Below, in pieces: positions 1-6,622 of a stretch of DNA of 9,433 nucleotides. The stretch lies in the NCBI GenBank assembly GCA_021778165.1, contig JAJYCU010000011.1:1-9433 (forward strand), written 5' to 3'. Source of the DNA: a bacterium (GTDB taxonomy: Bacteria; Patescibacteria; Saccharimonadia; Saccharimonadales; UBA4665). A program made the position numbers and the translations under genes. How positions within the stretch are numbered: position 1 is the first letter of the stretch; each line of letters begins with the position of its first letter. Under the pieces are notes generated by a model. That model saw nothing but the letters and a program-made list of their open reading frames with translations, searched no databases and was not told where the DNA came from.

Positions 1-630
1 CCGCAAGTTGAAATACATGTTGCTCAGGGTGAAAGAGAAATGATTGATGGCAACAAATCGCTTGGACGTTTTGTACTTGATGGTATTCCACCAGCTCCAA
101 GAGGAATACCTCAAATTGAAGTTACTTTTAATATTGATGCAAACGGAATCTTAAATGTCACGGCAAAAGATAAAGGAACTTCAAAAGAGCAAAGTATAAC
201 AATTTCTGGTTCAGGCAATTTAGATAAAACTGAAGTTGAAAAAATGGCTAAAGAAGCAGAGGCGCATGCTGATAAAGATAAAGCTAGAAAAGCTGCCATA
301 GAAGCTAGAAATACGTTAGATAGTACAATTTACCAGGCAGAGAAATTAGCTAAAGACAGTAAAGAAAAAATATCTGAAGAAGACTTAAAAACCTTAAATG
401 ACGCAGTCGAAGCGGCTAAAAAAGCTGTTGAAGACAAAGATGCTTCTAAAGAAACTTTGGAAGCAGCTGTTAAAGAGCTTAATGATAAGTTGATGCCAAT
501 TGGTGCTAAAATGTATGAAGCTACTTCAGCTAGTGAAGAAAAAACTGATGATGCTAAATCTGATGAAAAGTCCGAACCTAAGTCTGATGAGCCAATTGAA
601 GGCGAAGTTGTCGATAAAGACAAAAAATAA
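1..630 (+). CDS. dnaK: Chaperone protein DnaK (Hsp70), 3' part only
   Basis: The reading frame is open from base 1, so the gene starts upstream of the window; 209 C-terminal residues are visible. They begin with PQVEIHVAQGERE and continue through NKSLGRFVLDGIPPAPRG and IEVTFNIDANGILNVTAKDKGT, the hallmark of the Hsp70 substrate-binding beta-sandwich. From about residue 75 a lysine/glutamate/alanine-rich helical stretch forms the lid. The tail is acidic and low in complexity, rich in Asp, Lys and Ser, ending GEVVDKDKK. DnaK is the cytosolic ATP-driven chaperone that binds unfolded segments, working with DnaJ and GrpE; the DnaJ gene follows 46 bases downstream. The ATPase domain lies outside the window. 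Identification is very secure. Confidence 0.97.
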   Translation, partial: PQVEIHVAQGEREMIDGNKSLGRFVLDGIPPAPRGIPQIEVTFNIDANGILNVTAKDKGTSKEQSITISGSGNLDKTEVEKMAKEAEAHADKDKARKAAIEARNTLDSTIYQAEKLAKDSKEKISEEDLKTLNDAVEAAKKAVEDKDASKETLEAAVKELNDKLMPIGAKMYEATSASEEKTDDAKSDEKSEPKSDEPIEGEVVDKDKK

Positions 631-676
631 GTCGTAGAATTAAAAAATATTATTTAGGGTGTAAGATATATTAGAT

Positions 677-1744
677 ATGGCAAAAGACGATTACTATGAA
701 ATTTTAGGAGTACCAAAATCAGCCAGCGCTGACGAGATCAAAAAAGCCTTTCGCCGATCTGCTGTCTTGCATCATCCTGATAGGGGTGGTGATGAGAAAA
801 AATTTAAAGAACTCAATGAAGCCTATGAAGTTCTAAAAGACCCTGAAAAAAGAAAAAGATATGATCAGTTCGGTAAAGCAGGTGTCGGTGGCAACGGTGG
901 CGCTGGTGGATTTGAAGGATTTTCCTCTAATCAGAATATTAATTTTGACTTTGGCGATTTAGGTTTAGGTGATATATTCAGTAGTTTTTTTGGTGGCGGC
1001 CAAGGACAACAATCAGCGAATCGTCAAAATAGAGGTAGAGACATTGAAACAGAAACAGAAATTTCTTTCAAGGATGCTGTTTTTGGCACAGAAGTGGAAT
1101 TACAATTAACACTTGATGATATTTGTGGACACTGTAAAGGTTCATCTGTTGAACCTGGTTTTGAGCTTAAAACTTGCGATACTTGTAAGGGTTCTGGCCA
1201 AGTTGTCTCTGTATCTAGAACCATATTTGGTAATATTCAACAAGCTAGTATTTGTCCAACCTGTCACGGAGAAGGTAAGGTACCCGAGAAAGCATGTACA
1301 GTCTGTAGGGGTAAGGGTACGGTATTAAATAAGCAAAAAATTGATTTAAAAATCCCGGCAGGAATAGACGACGGTGCAGTTATCCGACTAAGGGAACACG
1401 GTGAAGCTTCAAAAGGTGGCCATAAAGGCGATCTTTATGTCAATATCAGAGTTAAAGCAGATAAAAACTTTACTAGGGAGGGTGATTTAATTTTGAGTAA
1501 TGAGCATATTGATATGATTAAAGCTTCGCTTGGTGGCGACACAGAAGTATTAACGATTGATGGTTATGTAACAATGCGCATTCCAGCTGGTACTCAAAGC
1601 GGTTCAGATTTTAAATTATCTAATCACGGCGTACCACATCTAAAGGGTAATTCTCGCGGTGCTCATATAGTTACAATTTTTGTCGATACACCAACTAATT
1701 TATCGAAGAAACAAAGAAGTTTATTAGAAGAATTTAGTCAATAA
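677..1744 (+). CDS. dnaJ: Chaperone protein DnaJ (Hsp40, type I)
   Basis: DnaJ delivers unfolded proteins to DnaK and stimulates its ATPase. The 355-residue product has the full type I order: J-domain with HPD at 33-35, a Gly/Phe-rich linker at about 66-112, a zinc domain at about 151-215 and two C-terminal beta-barrel domains. The zinc domain shows four CxxC pairs: C151/C154, C168/C171, C194/C197 and C208/C211. The first repeat reads CGHCKGSS, lacking the last Gly of CxxCxGxG, but all eight Cys remain. The ATG at 677 puts the J-domain at the very N-terminus, as expected ([12 protein letters not shown]). No clear Shine-Dalgarno is present. AT-rich -10-like sequence (GATATA, TATATT) lies 4-12 bases upstream, but it is not distinctive. 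It is probably co-transcribed with dnaK. Confidence 0.97.
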   Translation: MAKDDYYEILGVPKSASADEIKKAFRRSAVLHHPDRGGDEKKFKELNEAYEVLKDPEKRKRYDQFGKAGVGGNGGAGGFEGFSSNQNINFDFGDLGLGDIFSSFFGGGQGQQSANRQNRGRDIETETEISFKDAVFGTEVELQLTLDDICGHCKGSSVEPGFELKTCDTCKGSGQVVSVSRTIFGNIQQASICPTCHGEGKVPEKACTVCRGKGTVLNKQKIDLKIPAGIDDGAVIRLREHGEASKGGHKGDLYVNIRVKADKNFTREGDLILSNEHIDMIKASLGGDTEVLTIDGYVTMRIPAGTQSGSDFKLSNHGVPHLKGNSRGAHIVTIFVDTPTNLSKKQRSLLEEFSQ

Positions 1745-1747
1745 AAC

Positions 1748-1776
1748 TTGATAATTTAAGCCTTCCAATAGATAAT
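1748..1776 (+). promoter_or_regulatory. Promoter for the 36-aa membrane peptide gene
   Basis: TTGATA (1748-1753, 5/6 to the -35 consensus) is separated by 17 bases from GATAAT (1771-1776). The -10 ends 8 bases before the ATG at 1785, so the transcript would start at or next to the start codon (leaderless). No Shine-Dalgarno is present. This supports the tiny downstream ORF as a real gene. Confidence 0.6.
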
Positions 1777-1784
1777 ATTGAAAT

Positions 1785-1895
1785 ATGCATAAGAATAATC
1801 AAAATGGTTTCATTCCTCTCCTCTTGTCGGTAATTATTGTAGTTGGAGCCATTATATATTTTATATATTTAAGGATAGCCCACACCCATCATTAG
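1785..1895 (+). CDS. Small single-pass membrane peptide, 36 aa
   Basis: The ORF reads ATG...TAG, 36 codons: a short polar start (MHKNNQNG), then one hydrophobic helix at about residues 9-29 (FIPLLLSVIIVVGAIIY...), then a short tail with R30 and HTHH. An NGFIPLLL-type N-terminus followed by one helix is a pattern I associate with tiny membrane proteins of Patescibacteria, where it recurs without known function. It sits alone between dnaJ and the protease gene and has a well-placed promoter of its own (1748-1776). No catalytic motif or signal-peptidase site is evident. Function unknown. The alternative is a chance ORF, but the promoter, the clean helix and the lack of any other gene in this gap argue against that. 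Confidence 0.6.
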   Translation: MHKNNQNGFIPLLLSVIIVVGAIIYFIYLRIAHTHH

Positions 1896-1906
1896 AAGAA
1901 GTTGAC

Positions 1907-1935
1907 TTGAATTTTTAATACAAATATGTTATAAT
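1907..1935 (+). promoter_or_regulatory. Extended -10 promoter for protease-rimK
   Basis: TTGAAT (1907-1912), a 17-base spacer, then TGtTATAAT with a perfect -10 at 1930-1935. Seven bases (1936-1942) separate the -10 from the ATG at 1943, so transcription should begin at the start codon itself: a leaderless mRNA with no room for a Shine-Dalgarno. Confidence 0.75.
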
Positions 1936-1942
1936 CTAAAAT

Positions 1943-2365
1943 ATGTTAAATAAAAAAATTGTTGGTGAAATTGAGCTTATTGATCTTCCTGATATAGACA
2001 TAAAAGGAATAACTGCTAGAATTGATTCTGGTGCACATGTTTCTTCAATTTGGGCAACAAAAGTAGTCGAAACCAATGGTAGTTTAAGCGTAATTTTTTT
2101 TGATGAATCTAGCCCATTTTATAGTGGTAAAATTTTTGTTTTTGATGAGTTTGAAATTACTCGTATAAAGAGTTCAAATGGATTTGTCCAAACAAGGTAT
2201 AAGATATTACTAGATGTTAACATTAATAATCACTTAGTTAAGGAAAAATTTACACTAGCTGACCGATCTAAGATGAAATACCCCATATTAATCGGCCGAA
2301 ATATTTTAAAAGATCGGTTTTTGATTGATGTTTCACTGCAAAATGATCAATTAATTGAAAAGTAA
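1943..2365 (+). CDS. RimK-associated retropepsin-like protease (DUF/PF05618-type 'ATP-dependent zinc protease')
   Basis: The 140-residue product shows ARIDSGAHVSS at 25-35, the D-[ST]-G-A active-site signature of retropepsin-like folds (D28), and YPILIGRNIL near 113-122, matching the [LIV]-[LIV]-G-R-N block of this family. The family is usually named 'ATP-dependent zinc protease' and is typically encoded next to RimK-type ATP-grasp ligases, as here: rimK starts 25 bases downstream. By analogy it may trim or process peptides or amino-acid tails added by RimK; this is inferred, as no substrate can be read from the sequence. No signal peptide or membrane segment is seen, so it should be cytosolic. 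Translation is probably leaderless. Confidence 0.85.
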   Translation: MLNKKIVGEIELIDLPDIDIKGITARIDSGAHVSSIWATKVVETNGSLSVIFFDESSPFYSGKIFVFDEFEITRIKSSNGFVQTRYKILLDVNINNHLVKEKFTLADRSKMKYPILIGRNILKDRFLIDVSLQNDQLIEK

Positions 2366-2373
2366 TTACAGAT

Positions 2374-2380
2374 AAAGGAG
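2374..2380 (+). promoter_or_regulatory. Shine-Dalgarno of rimK
   Basis: AAAGGAG lies 10 bases before the rimK ATG. It is one of only two clear Shine-Dalgarno sites in the window, and it belongs to an operon-internal gene, unlike the leaderless first genes. Confidence 0.7.
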
Positions 2381-2390
2381 TCAATTTATT

Positions 2391-3296
2391 ATGAATATAG
2401 TTATTTTATCCAAAGGAATTAAAAATTATACTACAGTTAGATTAAGAGATGCTGCAATTGCTAAAGGCCATGATGTTAGGGTTATAAATTATGCCAAGTG
2501 TTACGTTACACTAGAAAAGAATAACCCAGTTATTTATTATAAAGGCGAAGAAGTCAAAGATGTTGATATTATCATCCCTCGAATTGCTCAAAGCTTAACT
2601 AAATATGGTTCAGCCATTGTTCGTCAATTTGAAATGCAAAATGTTTTTACGACCGCTAGTTCGATAGCCATTGTTCGCTCAAGAGATAAATTAAGAAGCA
2701 TGCAGTTATTATCTAAAGCTGGGATAGGAATTCCTAAAACAGTCTTTGCTAGAGAAACTGCTGATTTTGATAACGTTATTGAACAGGTTGGCGGTAGCCC
2801 AGTTATTATTAAAGTTGCACGTGGTACTCACGGTAATGGCGTGGTGTTAGCGGAAACTCGCAAGGCAGCTAAGGCCGTGATGCAGGCATTTTATGTCGAA
2901 GGAGTGAACTTTGTAGTTCAAGAATATATTGAAGAAAGTGCTGGTACTGATATAAGGGCACTAGTTGTTAATGGCAAAGTAGTCGCTAGCGTTATGAGGA
3001 AAAGTCTAGATGATGATTTCAGATCAAATACTCATCAAGGTGGAGTTGGTCAACCAGTTAGATTAACTGACGAAGAAAAAAGAACAGCCCAAAAAGCAGC
3101 CAAAGCGATTGGACTATCTGTTTGTGGTATTGATATGATGCGGTCAAATCGTGGCCCTTTGGTATTAGAAATTAATTCTTCAGCCAGCCTTAAAACACCT
3201 GAGATAATTACTGGATATGATGTTGCGGGTCAGATTATTGACTATGCTGTTCAATCAGCTAAAGCTGGTCGTCGAAAAGATAAAATTGGTGCTTAG
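2391..3296 (+). CDS. rimK: RimK-family ATP-grasp amino-acid ligase
   Basis: The 301-residue product is close to the usual RimK length of about 300. E. coli RimK adds glutamates to the C-terminus of ribosomal protein S6; the family joins amino acids by ATP-dependent acyl-phosphate chemistry. The N-terminal pre-ATP-grasp domain shows IPRIAQSLTKYGSAIVRQFEM (62-82) and SRDKLRSMQLL (97-107). The ATP-grasp core has K141, a Gly-rich loop GTHGNGVVLAET (145-156), QEYI (177-180), RSNTHQGG (211-218), and the metal ligands D248, E260 and N262 in LEINSS. All are present, so it should be active. The start ATG follows a Shine-Dalgarno. It is in an operon with the protease gene upstream. The substrate (S6 or another acceptor) cannot be decided here. 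Confidence 0.95.
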   Translation: MNIVILSKGIKNYTTVRLRDAAIAKGHDVRVINYAKCYVTLEKNNPVIYYKGEEVKDVDIIIPRIAQSLTKYGSAIVRQFEMQNVFTTASSIAIVRSRDKLRSMQLLSKAGIGIPKTVFARETADFDNVIEQVGGSPVIIKVARGTHGNGVVLAETRKAAKAVMQAFYVEGVNFVVQEYIEESAGTDIRALVVNGKVVASVMRKSLDDDFRSNTHQGGVGQPVRLTDEEKRTAQKAAKAIGLSVCGIDMMRSNRGPLVLEINSSASLKTPEIITGYDVAGQIIDYAVQSAKAGRRKDKIGA

Positions 3297-3325
3297 TTAA
3301 AATAGCTAAATGCTTGTGCTATAGT
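3297..3325 (+). promoter_or_regulatory. Extended -10 promoter for the membrane protein-tag pair
   Basis: TGcTATAGT (extended -10, hexamer 3320-3325) is preceded at 17 bases by a weak -35, TTAAAA (3297-3302). Seven bases (3326-3332) separate it from the ATG at 3333, the same geometry as the promoter at 1907-1935. A leaderless start is predicted. The promoter begins right after the rimK stop codon. Confidence 0.65.
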
Positions 3326-3332
3326 ATCGTTA

Positions 3333-3839
3333 ATGACTTCATCAATTGCATTACTAGCCATTATTTTAATAATCTTATTTATTATTTCAATCTTAAAAAT
3401 CAACGCGATTTACTTATATTTCGCGCTTTCTGTTGGCTACGTCTTATCTAATACTATATCTGGTGATACAAATTCTTTGATGGCACTATTTTCAAGTTCT
3501 AACTCGCCGACAGTTTTAAATAATATTAAATTAATTATTCTTATAATTCCCGTTATAGTTACTGCCTTATTTATGTTTAGAAGTATCAAAAAGAAGAAAG
3601 TTATAATTAATCTTTTACCGTCTCTTGCGTTTACAGTGTTACTGCTATTATTAGCCGTACCTTTAATGTCATCTTCAAGCTCAAGTTTTATAGTTAAGGC
3701 ATCCTATTGGTCGGATATTATTAAAGCTAAGGACTTATTGATTGAATTAAGTGCAATAGTGGTCTTTGCCATTTTGTTTATTGAAAGATTAGGCCGACAT
3801 AGTAAAAAAGAATCAAGAGGAAAATATTACCGAAGCTAG
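3333..3839 (+). CDS. Multi-pass membrane protein, unknown function
   Basis: The product has 168 residues with about five hydrophobic helices: roughly 5-20, 25-42, 63-83, 90-112 and 133-151. Basic stretches SIKKKK (near 84-90) and the tail RLGRHSKKESRGKYYRS mark cytoplasmic segments. Two Ser-rich turns are present (near 51-56, FSSSNS, and after helix 4, SSSSSS). I do not recognise the family, and no catalytic or transport motif is visible. It has its own leaderless-type promoter, and the tag gene follows 12 bases downstream, so the two are probably co-transcribed. A functional link to DNA repair is not implied by the sequence. Confidence 0.75.
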   Translation: MTSSIALLAIILIILFIISILKINAIYLYFALSVGYVLSNTISGDTNSLMALFSSSNSPTVLNNIKLIILIIPVIVTALFMFRSIKKKKVIINLLPSLAFTVLLLLLAVPLMSSSSSSFIVKASYWSDIIKAKDLLIELSAIVVFAILFIERLGRHSKKESRGKYYRS

Positions 3840-3851
3840 GTTGATACTCAA

Positions 3852-4427
3852 ATGATAATAAGATGCGATTGGTGCCTAAATGATCAGGCGTATATAGACT
3901 ATCATGATAAAGAATGGGGTGTGCCAGTTCGTGATGATCAATTATTATTTGAGTTTTTGAGTCTTGAAGGTGCTCAAGCTGGTCTTAGCTGGCTGACGGT
4001 TTTAAAAAGGCGTGATGAATATCGGAAAGCATTCTTAAATTTCAATATTAAAAAAGTTAGTCAAATGACTCAAAAAAATGAAAAGTATATATTAGAAAAT
4101 AGTGGAGTGATTAAAAATAAACTAAAAATAAAATCTGTAATAAATAACGCTAAGTTAGTTATTGAATTACAAAAAAAGGATGGTAGTTTTAGTAATTTTA
4201 TTTGGCAATATGTCGATAATAAACCGATAAATCATTCAATTAGTGATTTCAGTAAAGTCCCAGTTTTTGATGATATAGCTTTAGCTATCAGTAAGGATTT
4301 AAAAAATATGGGGTTTAATTTTGTTGGGCCAACTATTTGTTATGCCTTTATGCAGGCTATTGGGATGGTTAATGATCACAAAACTGATTGTTTTCGCTAT
4401 AAAACACTGAATAATCATAGCCTATAA
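3852..4427 (+). CDS. tag: DNA-3-methyladenine glycosylase I
   Basis: Tag removes 3-methyladenine from alkylated DNA as the first step of base excision repair. The 191-residue product matches the family in length and motifs: RCDWC near the start, YHDKEWGVPV (17-26), LEGAQAGLSWLTVLKRR (38-54), the GFNFVGPTICYAFMQAIG block, and NDHKTDC at the end. The structural zinc ligands correspond to C5, H18, H176 and C180, all present; E39 and W47 match the conserved catalytic-pocket Glu and Trp. The ATG at 3852 is the only start that keeps C5 near the N-terminus. The Shine-Dalgarno is weak. It lies 12 bases after the membrane-protein gene and likely shares its transcript. Confidence 0.95.
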   Translation: MIIRCDWCLNDQAYIDYHDKEWGVPVRDDQLLFEFLSLEGAQAGLSWLTVLKRRDEYRKAFLNFNIKKVSQMTQKNEKYILENSGVIKNKLKIKSVINNAKLVIELQKKDGSFSNFIWQYVDNKPINHSISDFSKVPVFDDIALAISKDLKNMGFNFVGPTICYAFMQAIGMVNDHKTDCFRYKTLNNHSL

Positions 4428-4432
4428 CCTAT

Positions 4433-4461
4433 TTGTAAAATTATACTTTAAGTTGTATAGT
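4433..4461 (+). promoter_or_regulatory. Promoter for the GNAT gene
   Basis: TTGTAA (4433-4438), a 17-base spacer, TATAGT (4456-4461). The expected start at about 4468 gives a leader of roughly 15 bases that contains GAAGGAG. This gene is therefore leadered, in contrast to its neighbours. Confidence 0.6.
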
Positions 4462-4470
4462 AATATTATT

Positions 4471-4477
4471 GAAGGAG
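4471..4477 (+). promoter_or_regulatory. Shine-Dalgarno deciding the GNAT start
   Basis: GAAGGAG lies 6 bases before the ATG at 4484. An in-frame TTG at 4469 overlaps this site and cannot be the start, so the protein begins MSIIPPAPS. Confidence 0.8.
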
Positions 4478-4483
4478 TTAATT

Positions 4484-5188
4484 ATGTCAATTATTCCACC
4501 TGCACCAAGTTTTGAGCAAGGCTTATCGATAATTCGAATACATGAACCTACCTTAGAATTCACAACAACCGCACAATTTATCGGACATGAGGCTTGGTCT
4601 GTTCGTTTGCCAAAACGCTCAGATAATGAGATTCGGCATGTCTTTAATCCAGATAACCCACAAAATGCTAAAAAATTATTAGAAAGAATGAATAGTAAAA
4701 TAGGGCAGTTTGTTGGGACAATTGCTCTAAAAAATGGTGAACCAATAGGTTATGCTTGGGCTCATGACGATATTGGAAATATGAGTATAGCTCAGCAAAA
4801 ATTTAAAATGATGGCAATGAAATTAGATGGCAAAAAACCCTATATATGGGTAGCACATATAAATGTTTTATCTAGCTATCAATCAAAAGGTATCGGCTCT
4901 GTTTTACTTAAAGAAACTCTAGATCCTTTTGACGATGATAAAAAAATATCAACCTATGTTTTTGACGAGAATCAACTTACTCTAAATTGGTTTAAAAAAT
5001 TTGGTTTTATACCTAAACCAAAAGATGCAGTTGACCCCAATGATAGAAAAGATGGACCTGATATTTATTTTGGCGAAGGAGCAGAGCACGTATCGCAGTG
5101 GCGTCTAGAAGCACCCCAAAATATAATTACAAGGAATAATATTATAAGTCAAACAGCATTACATTGCCCCGTAGAGGATAAATATTAA
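4484..5188 (+). CDS. GNAT-family N-acetyltransferase
   Basis: The product has 234 residues. The acetyl-CoA-binding motif A is clear: a hydrophobic strand (YIWVAHINVL, 120-129), then SYQSKGIGSVLLKETL with the Q133-x-x-G136-x-G138 pyrophosphate loop. Motif B follows as NWFKKFGF (168-175). The middle strand IGQFVGTIALKNGEPIGYAWAHD (73-95) is typical of the fold. These enzymes transfer an acetyl group from acetyl-CoA to an amine; the substrate (protein N-terminus, small amine, antibiotic) cannot be told. The N-terminal 70 and C-terminal 45 residues are not recognised. It is transcribed alone, from 4433-4461 to the hairpin at 5187. No signal peptide, so cytosolic. Confidence 0.85.
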   Translation: MSIIPPAPSFEQGLSIIRIHEPTLEFTTTAQFIGHEAWSVRLPKRSDNEIRHVFNPDNPQNAKKLLERMNSKIGQFVGTIALKNGEPIGYAWAHDDIGNMSIAQQKFKMMAMKLDGKKPYIWVAHINVLSSYQSKGIGSVLLKETLDPFDDDKKISTYVFDENQLTLNWFKKFGFIPKPKDAVDPNDRKDGPDIYFGEGAEHVSQWRLEAPQNIITRNNIISQTALHCPVEDKY

Positions 5189-5216
5189 ATAAGTGAATAG
5201 CGTTATTTACTTATTT
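5187..5216 (+). terminator. Hairpin terminator after the GNAT gene
   Basis: A 13-bp stem, AAATAAGTGAATA (5187-5199) with TATTTACTTATTT (5204-5216), has one G-U pair and a 4-base loop GCGT, and it begins at the GNAT stop codon. The T-rich 3' arm is not followed by a long T run, so it is a weak intrinsic terminator. It separates the + strand genes from the - strand array. Confidence 0.5.
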
Positions 5217-5385
5217 CCGGGTTTATTTAAATAGCTTAGGCGTAACAGATAAATTAATAATAAAACTAGATTATCTTTCATAGAACAGAGACTACAACTC
5301 GGGTATCCTTCGAAACTTTTAAAAAGTTATAATTATTTGCTCACAATTAAATTTTAGCAGAAATAAAATACCTTATATTAATAAA
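5217..5385. other. Intergenic stretch with no clear gene
   Basis: No convincing coding region. On the - strand a 24-codon ORF (5281 down to 5207, MKDNLVLLLIYLLRL...) has no promoter or ribosome site I can point to. A T-arm-like block at 5288-5300 (GAGACTACAACTC) matches the tRNA-Lys T-arm segment at 7093-7105 at 11 of 13 bases and may be a worn remnant of a tRNA-derived repeat. Confidence 0.4.
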
Positions 5386-5396
5386 CATAAGGTATT
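5367..5396. terminator. 10-bp hairpin at the distal end of the array
   Basis: AATACCTTAT (5367-5376) and ATAAGGTATT (5387-5396) form a perfect 10-bp stem with a 10-base loop. Read on the - strand, the stem is followed by TTATTTC, so it could end - strand transcripts leaving the array. Its right arm overlaps the outer CATAA element of repeat copy 1, so it might instead belong to the repeat. Confidence 0.4.
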
Positions 5397-5435
5397 ACGG
5401 AGGACCACAGCAGACACTATCGCAACCGAAATTAA
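5386..5435. repeat. Array repeat copy 1 (distal)
   Basis: On the + strand: CATAA (5386-5390), 8 bases, GGAGGACC (5399-5406), 11 bases, TATCGCAAC (5418-5426), one base, GAAATTAA to 5435. It has the same spacing as copy 2 from GGAGGACC onward. The shared GAC lies 6 bases after GGAGGACC in copies 1 and 2 and in the tRNA. The core is the complement of the tRNA-Lys 3' end GGTCCTCC. It lies 43 bases beyond the stop of the decayed gene at 5479. Confidence 0.7.
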
Positions 5436-5478
5436 CATAAATGTTTTAATTAGGGAAAATCTTGGTCTTGTTTCATTA

Positions 5479-5827
5479 TCAAGAACAACTTAAACCATGG
5501 GTTACTGCCAAACCAAATACTAGAATTGGCAGCACAATTGTCGCCACAATTTGGAGTACAAAAACTCCCCAGAATGATCGCCTAGATACTTTTTTTCTTC
5601 TAAATATTAGGATTACCCATCCTACCAATAAAAAGTATGGCAGCTAATAGGCTAACACCGGGGATGAGCCATGGGATTAAATAAGCGATGTCTGTACTGT
5701 TACATTGGCTATATGGTATATAAAGTAACCATAAAATTAGACCCGCAAGAACTGACAGTAAAATTGGTGATAAGGATTTTAAGCGTCTCGCAGATAAATC
5801 ATAACATAAGCGAATCGGAGGACCCAA
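5479..5827 (-). pseudogene. Decayed small membrane-protein gene of cassette 3
   Basis: Two overlapping - strand frames together look like one three-helix membrane protein. The upstream frame (to 5600) encodes SLSPILLSVLAGLILWLLYIPY and IAYLIPWLIPGVSLLAAILFIG, then stops. A frame shifted by +1, open from 5643 to a TGA at 5479, continues with VGWVILIFRRKKVSRRS and a third helix, FWGVFVLQIVATIVLPILVF. The switch could lie in the run CTTTTTA near 5630. The upstream frame has no ATG or GTG; its only usual start is a TTG at 5827 inside repeat copy 2. Out-of-frame ATGs nearby run into stops. Lost start plus frameshift suggests a pseudogene. The alternative is two small genes with TTG/CTG starts. Family not recognised. 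Confidence 0.55.
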
Positions 5828-5853
5828 TGTGACCTTATCGCAACTGAAATAAG
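5805..5853. repeat. Array repeat copy 2
   Basis: CATAA (5805-5809), 7 bases, GGAGGACC (5817-5824), 11 bases, TATCGCAAC (5836-5844), one base, GAAATAAG to 5853. Bases 5817-5837 match the tRNA-Lys 3' end (7081-7101) at 17 of 21 positions, covering the acceptor 3' strand and part of the T arm, so this copy looks tRNA-derived. On the - strand it begins 10 bases after the methyltransferase stop. CTTAT/ATAAG around TATCGCAAC can pair. Confidence 0.75.
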
Positions 5854-5863
5854 ATGCTCAGGC

Positions 5864-6583
5864 CTAAACCTTACATGCGAAATATATACGGTCAGATAAT
5901 TCGTTAGCAATTACGTTATCAGGAGTAAATTTTTCTACAGTTTTAAAACGATATTGCAAAGCTTTTTCTATTTGTTGGAGAGGGAAAGCAGCTTCTGGGA
6001 TATCGTTCTTAGTAACCTTAGGGTTACTAACATCATCGGATGTGTAAATATCCAGTAGCCAATGATATAGGCCGTCATCTTTTTTATCTATTTTTGCTAT
6101 TTGATAGCCATCTTCTAGCTCATATCTAGATGGCGATAAAGCAGATAACTTTTCGAGTTTAGTAATAGTATTTACATCAAAGATAAATACCCCATTAATA
6201 TTTAAGTGTTCTTTTGCTCTATCAAATAATGCTTCCCATTCATAAAAAGTCTTTAAATGATTAACAGAATCAAATAGACAAATAATGACATCAAATTTTC
6301 TTGCAAGTTTAAACGAAGTCATGTCGTCTTCAAATAATTCGACTTCAGGAAGCTTTGTTTTTGCAATTTTTAACATGTTAGCTGATAGGTCAAGTCCAGA
6401 TAAATTATAATTACCTTGGAGTTGCGATAGTACGTTGCCAGTACCACATGCAATTTCGAGTAAATCTTTAGCAGTTGGATTAAATTGTTTGATGGTTTGT
6501 TTTATTAAATTAACTTTCGCAACAATATCTGTCGTTGTACCTTGGTCATAAAATTGAGCGTAGTTTACATAGTGGTCAATCAT
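5864..6583 (-). CDS. Class I SAM-dependent methyltransferase (cassette 2)
   Basis: The 239-residue product shows the class I Rossmann motifs in order: motif I LLEIACGTGN (41-50) for SAM, motif II LSGLDLSANML with acidic D65, FEDDMTSF (84-91) near the adenine, FDVIICLFDSVNHL (97-110) as motif IV, and NGVFIFDVNT after it. Substrate specificity cannot be read; small-molecule or protein targets are both possible. It is cytosolic, with no membrane segment. The ATG at 6583 follows an extended -10 by 6 bases, so a leaderless mRNA is likely. It is the only gene between repeat copies 2 and 3, on the same strand as the tRNA-Lys. The start lies 52 bases from the tRNA-like core of copy 3, and the stop 10 bases from copy 2. 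Confidence 0.88.
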   Translation of the reverse strand: MIDHYVNYAQFYDQGTTTDIVAKVNLIKQTIKQFNPTAKDLLEIACGTGNVLSQLQGNYNLSGLDLSANMLKIAKTKLPEVELFEDDMTSFKLARKFDVIICLFDSVNHLKTFYEWEALFDRAKEHLNINGVFIFDVNTITKLEKLSALSPSRYELEDGYQIAKIDKKDDGLYHWLLDIYTSDDVSNPKVTKNDIPEAAFPLQQIEKALQYRFKTVEKFTPDNVIANELSDRIYFACKV

Positions 6584-6589
6584 GAACTT

Positions 6590-6598
6590 ATAATATCA
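6590..6598 (-). promoter_or_regulatory. Extended -10 promoter of the methyltransferase
   Basis: On the - strand TGaTATTAT (hexamer 6595 to 6590) ends 6 bases before the ATG. No convincing -35 is present; the TGn extension may compensate. It shows that cassette 2 carries its own promoter. Confidence 0.55.
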
Positions 6599-6622
6599 AA
6601 AATGCTCTAAAAAGAAGTTTAA

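Noticed and set aside
4469..4483. Longer GNAT start at TTG 4469
   Set aside because: The TTG lies in the Shine-Dalgarno GAAGGAG; the ATG at 4484 is ideally spaced.
5462..5647. Open frame on + strand starting with TTG, 61 codons
   Set aside because: It is antisense to the hydrophobic frame of the decayed cassette 3 gene, has no promoter or Shine-Dalgarno, and has no recognisable domain.
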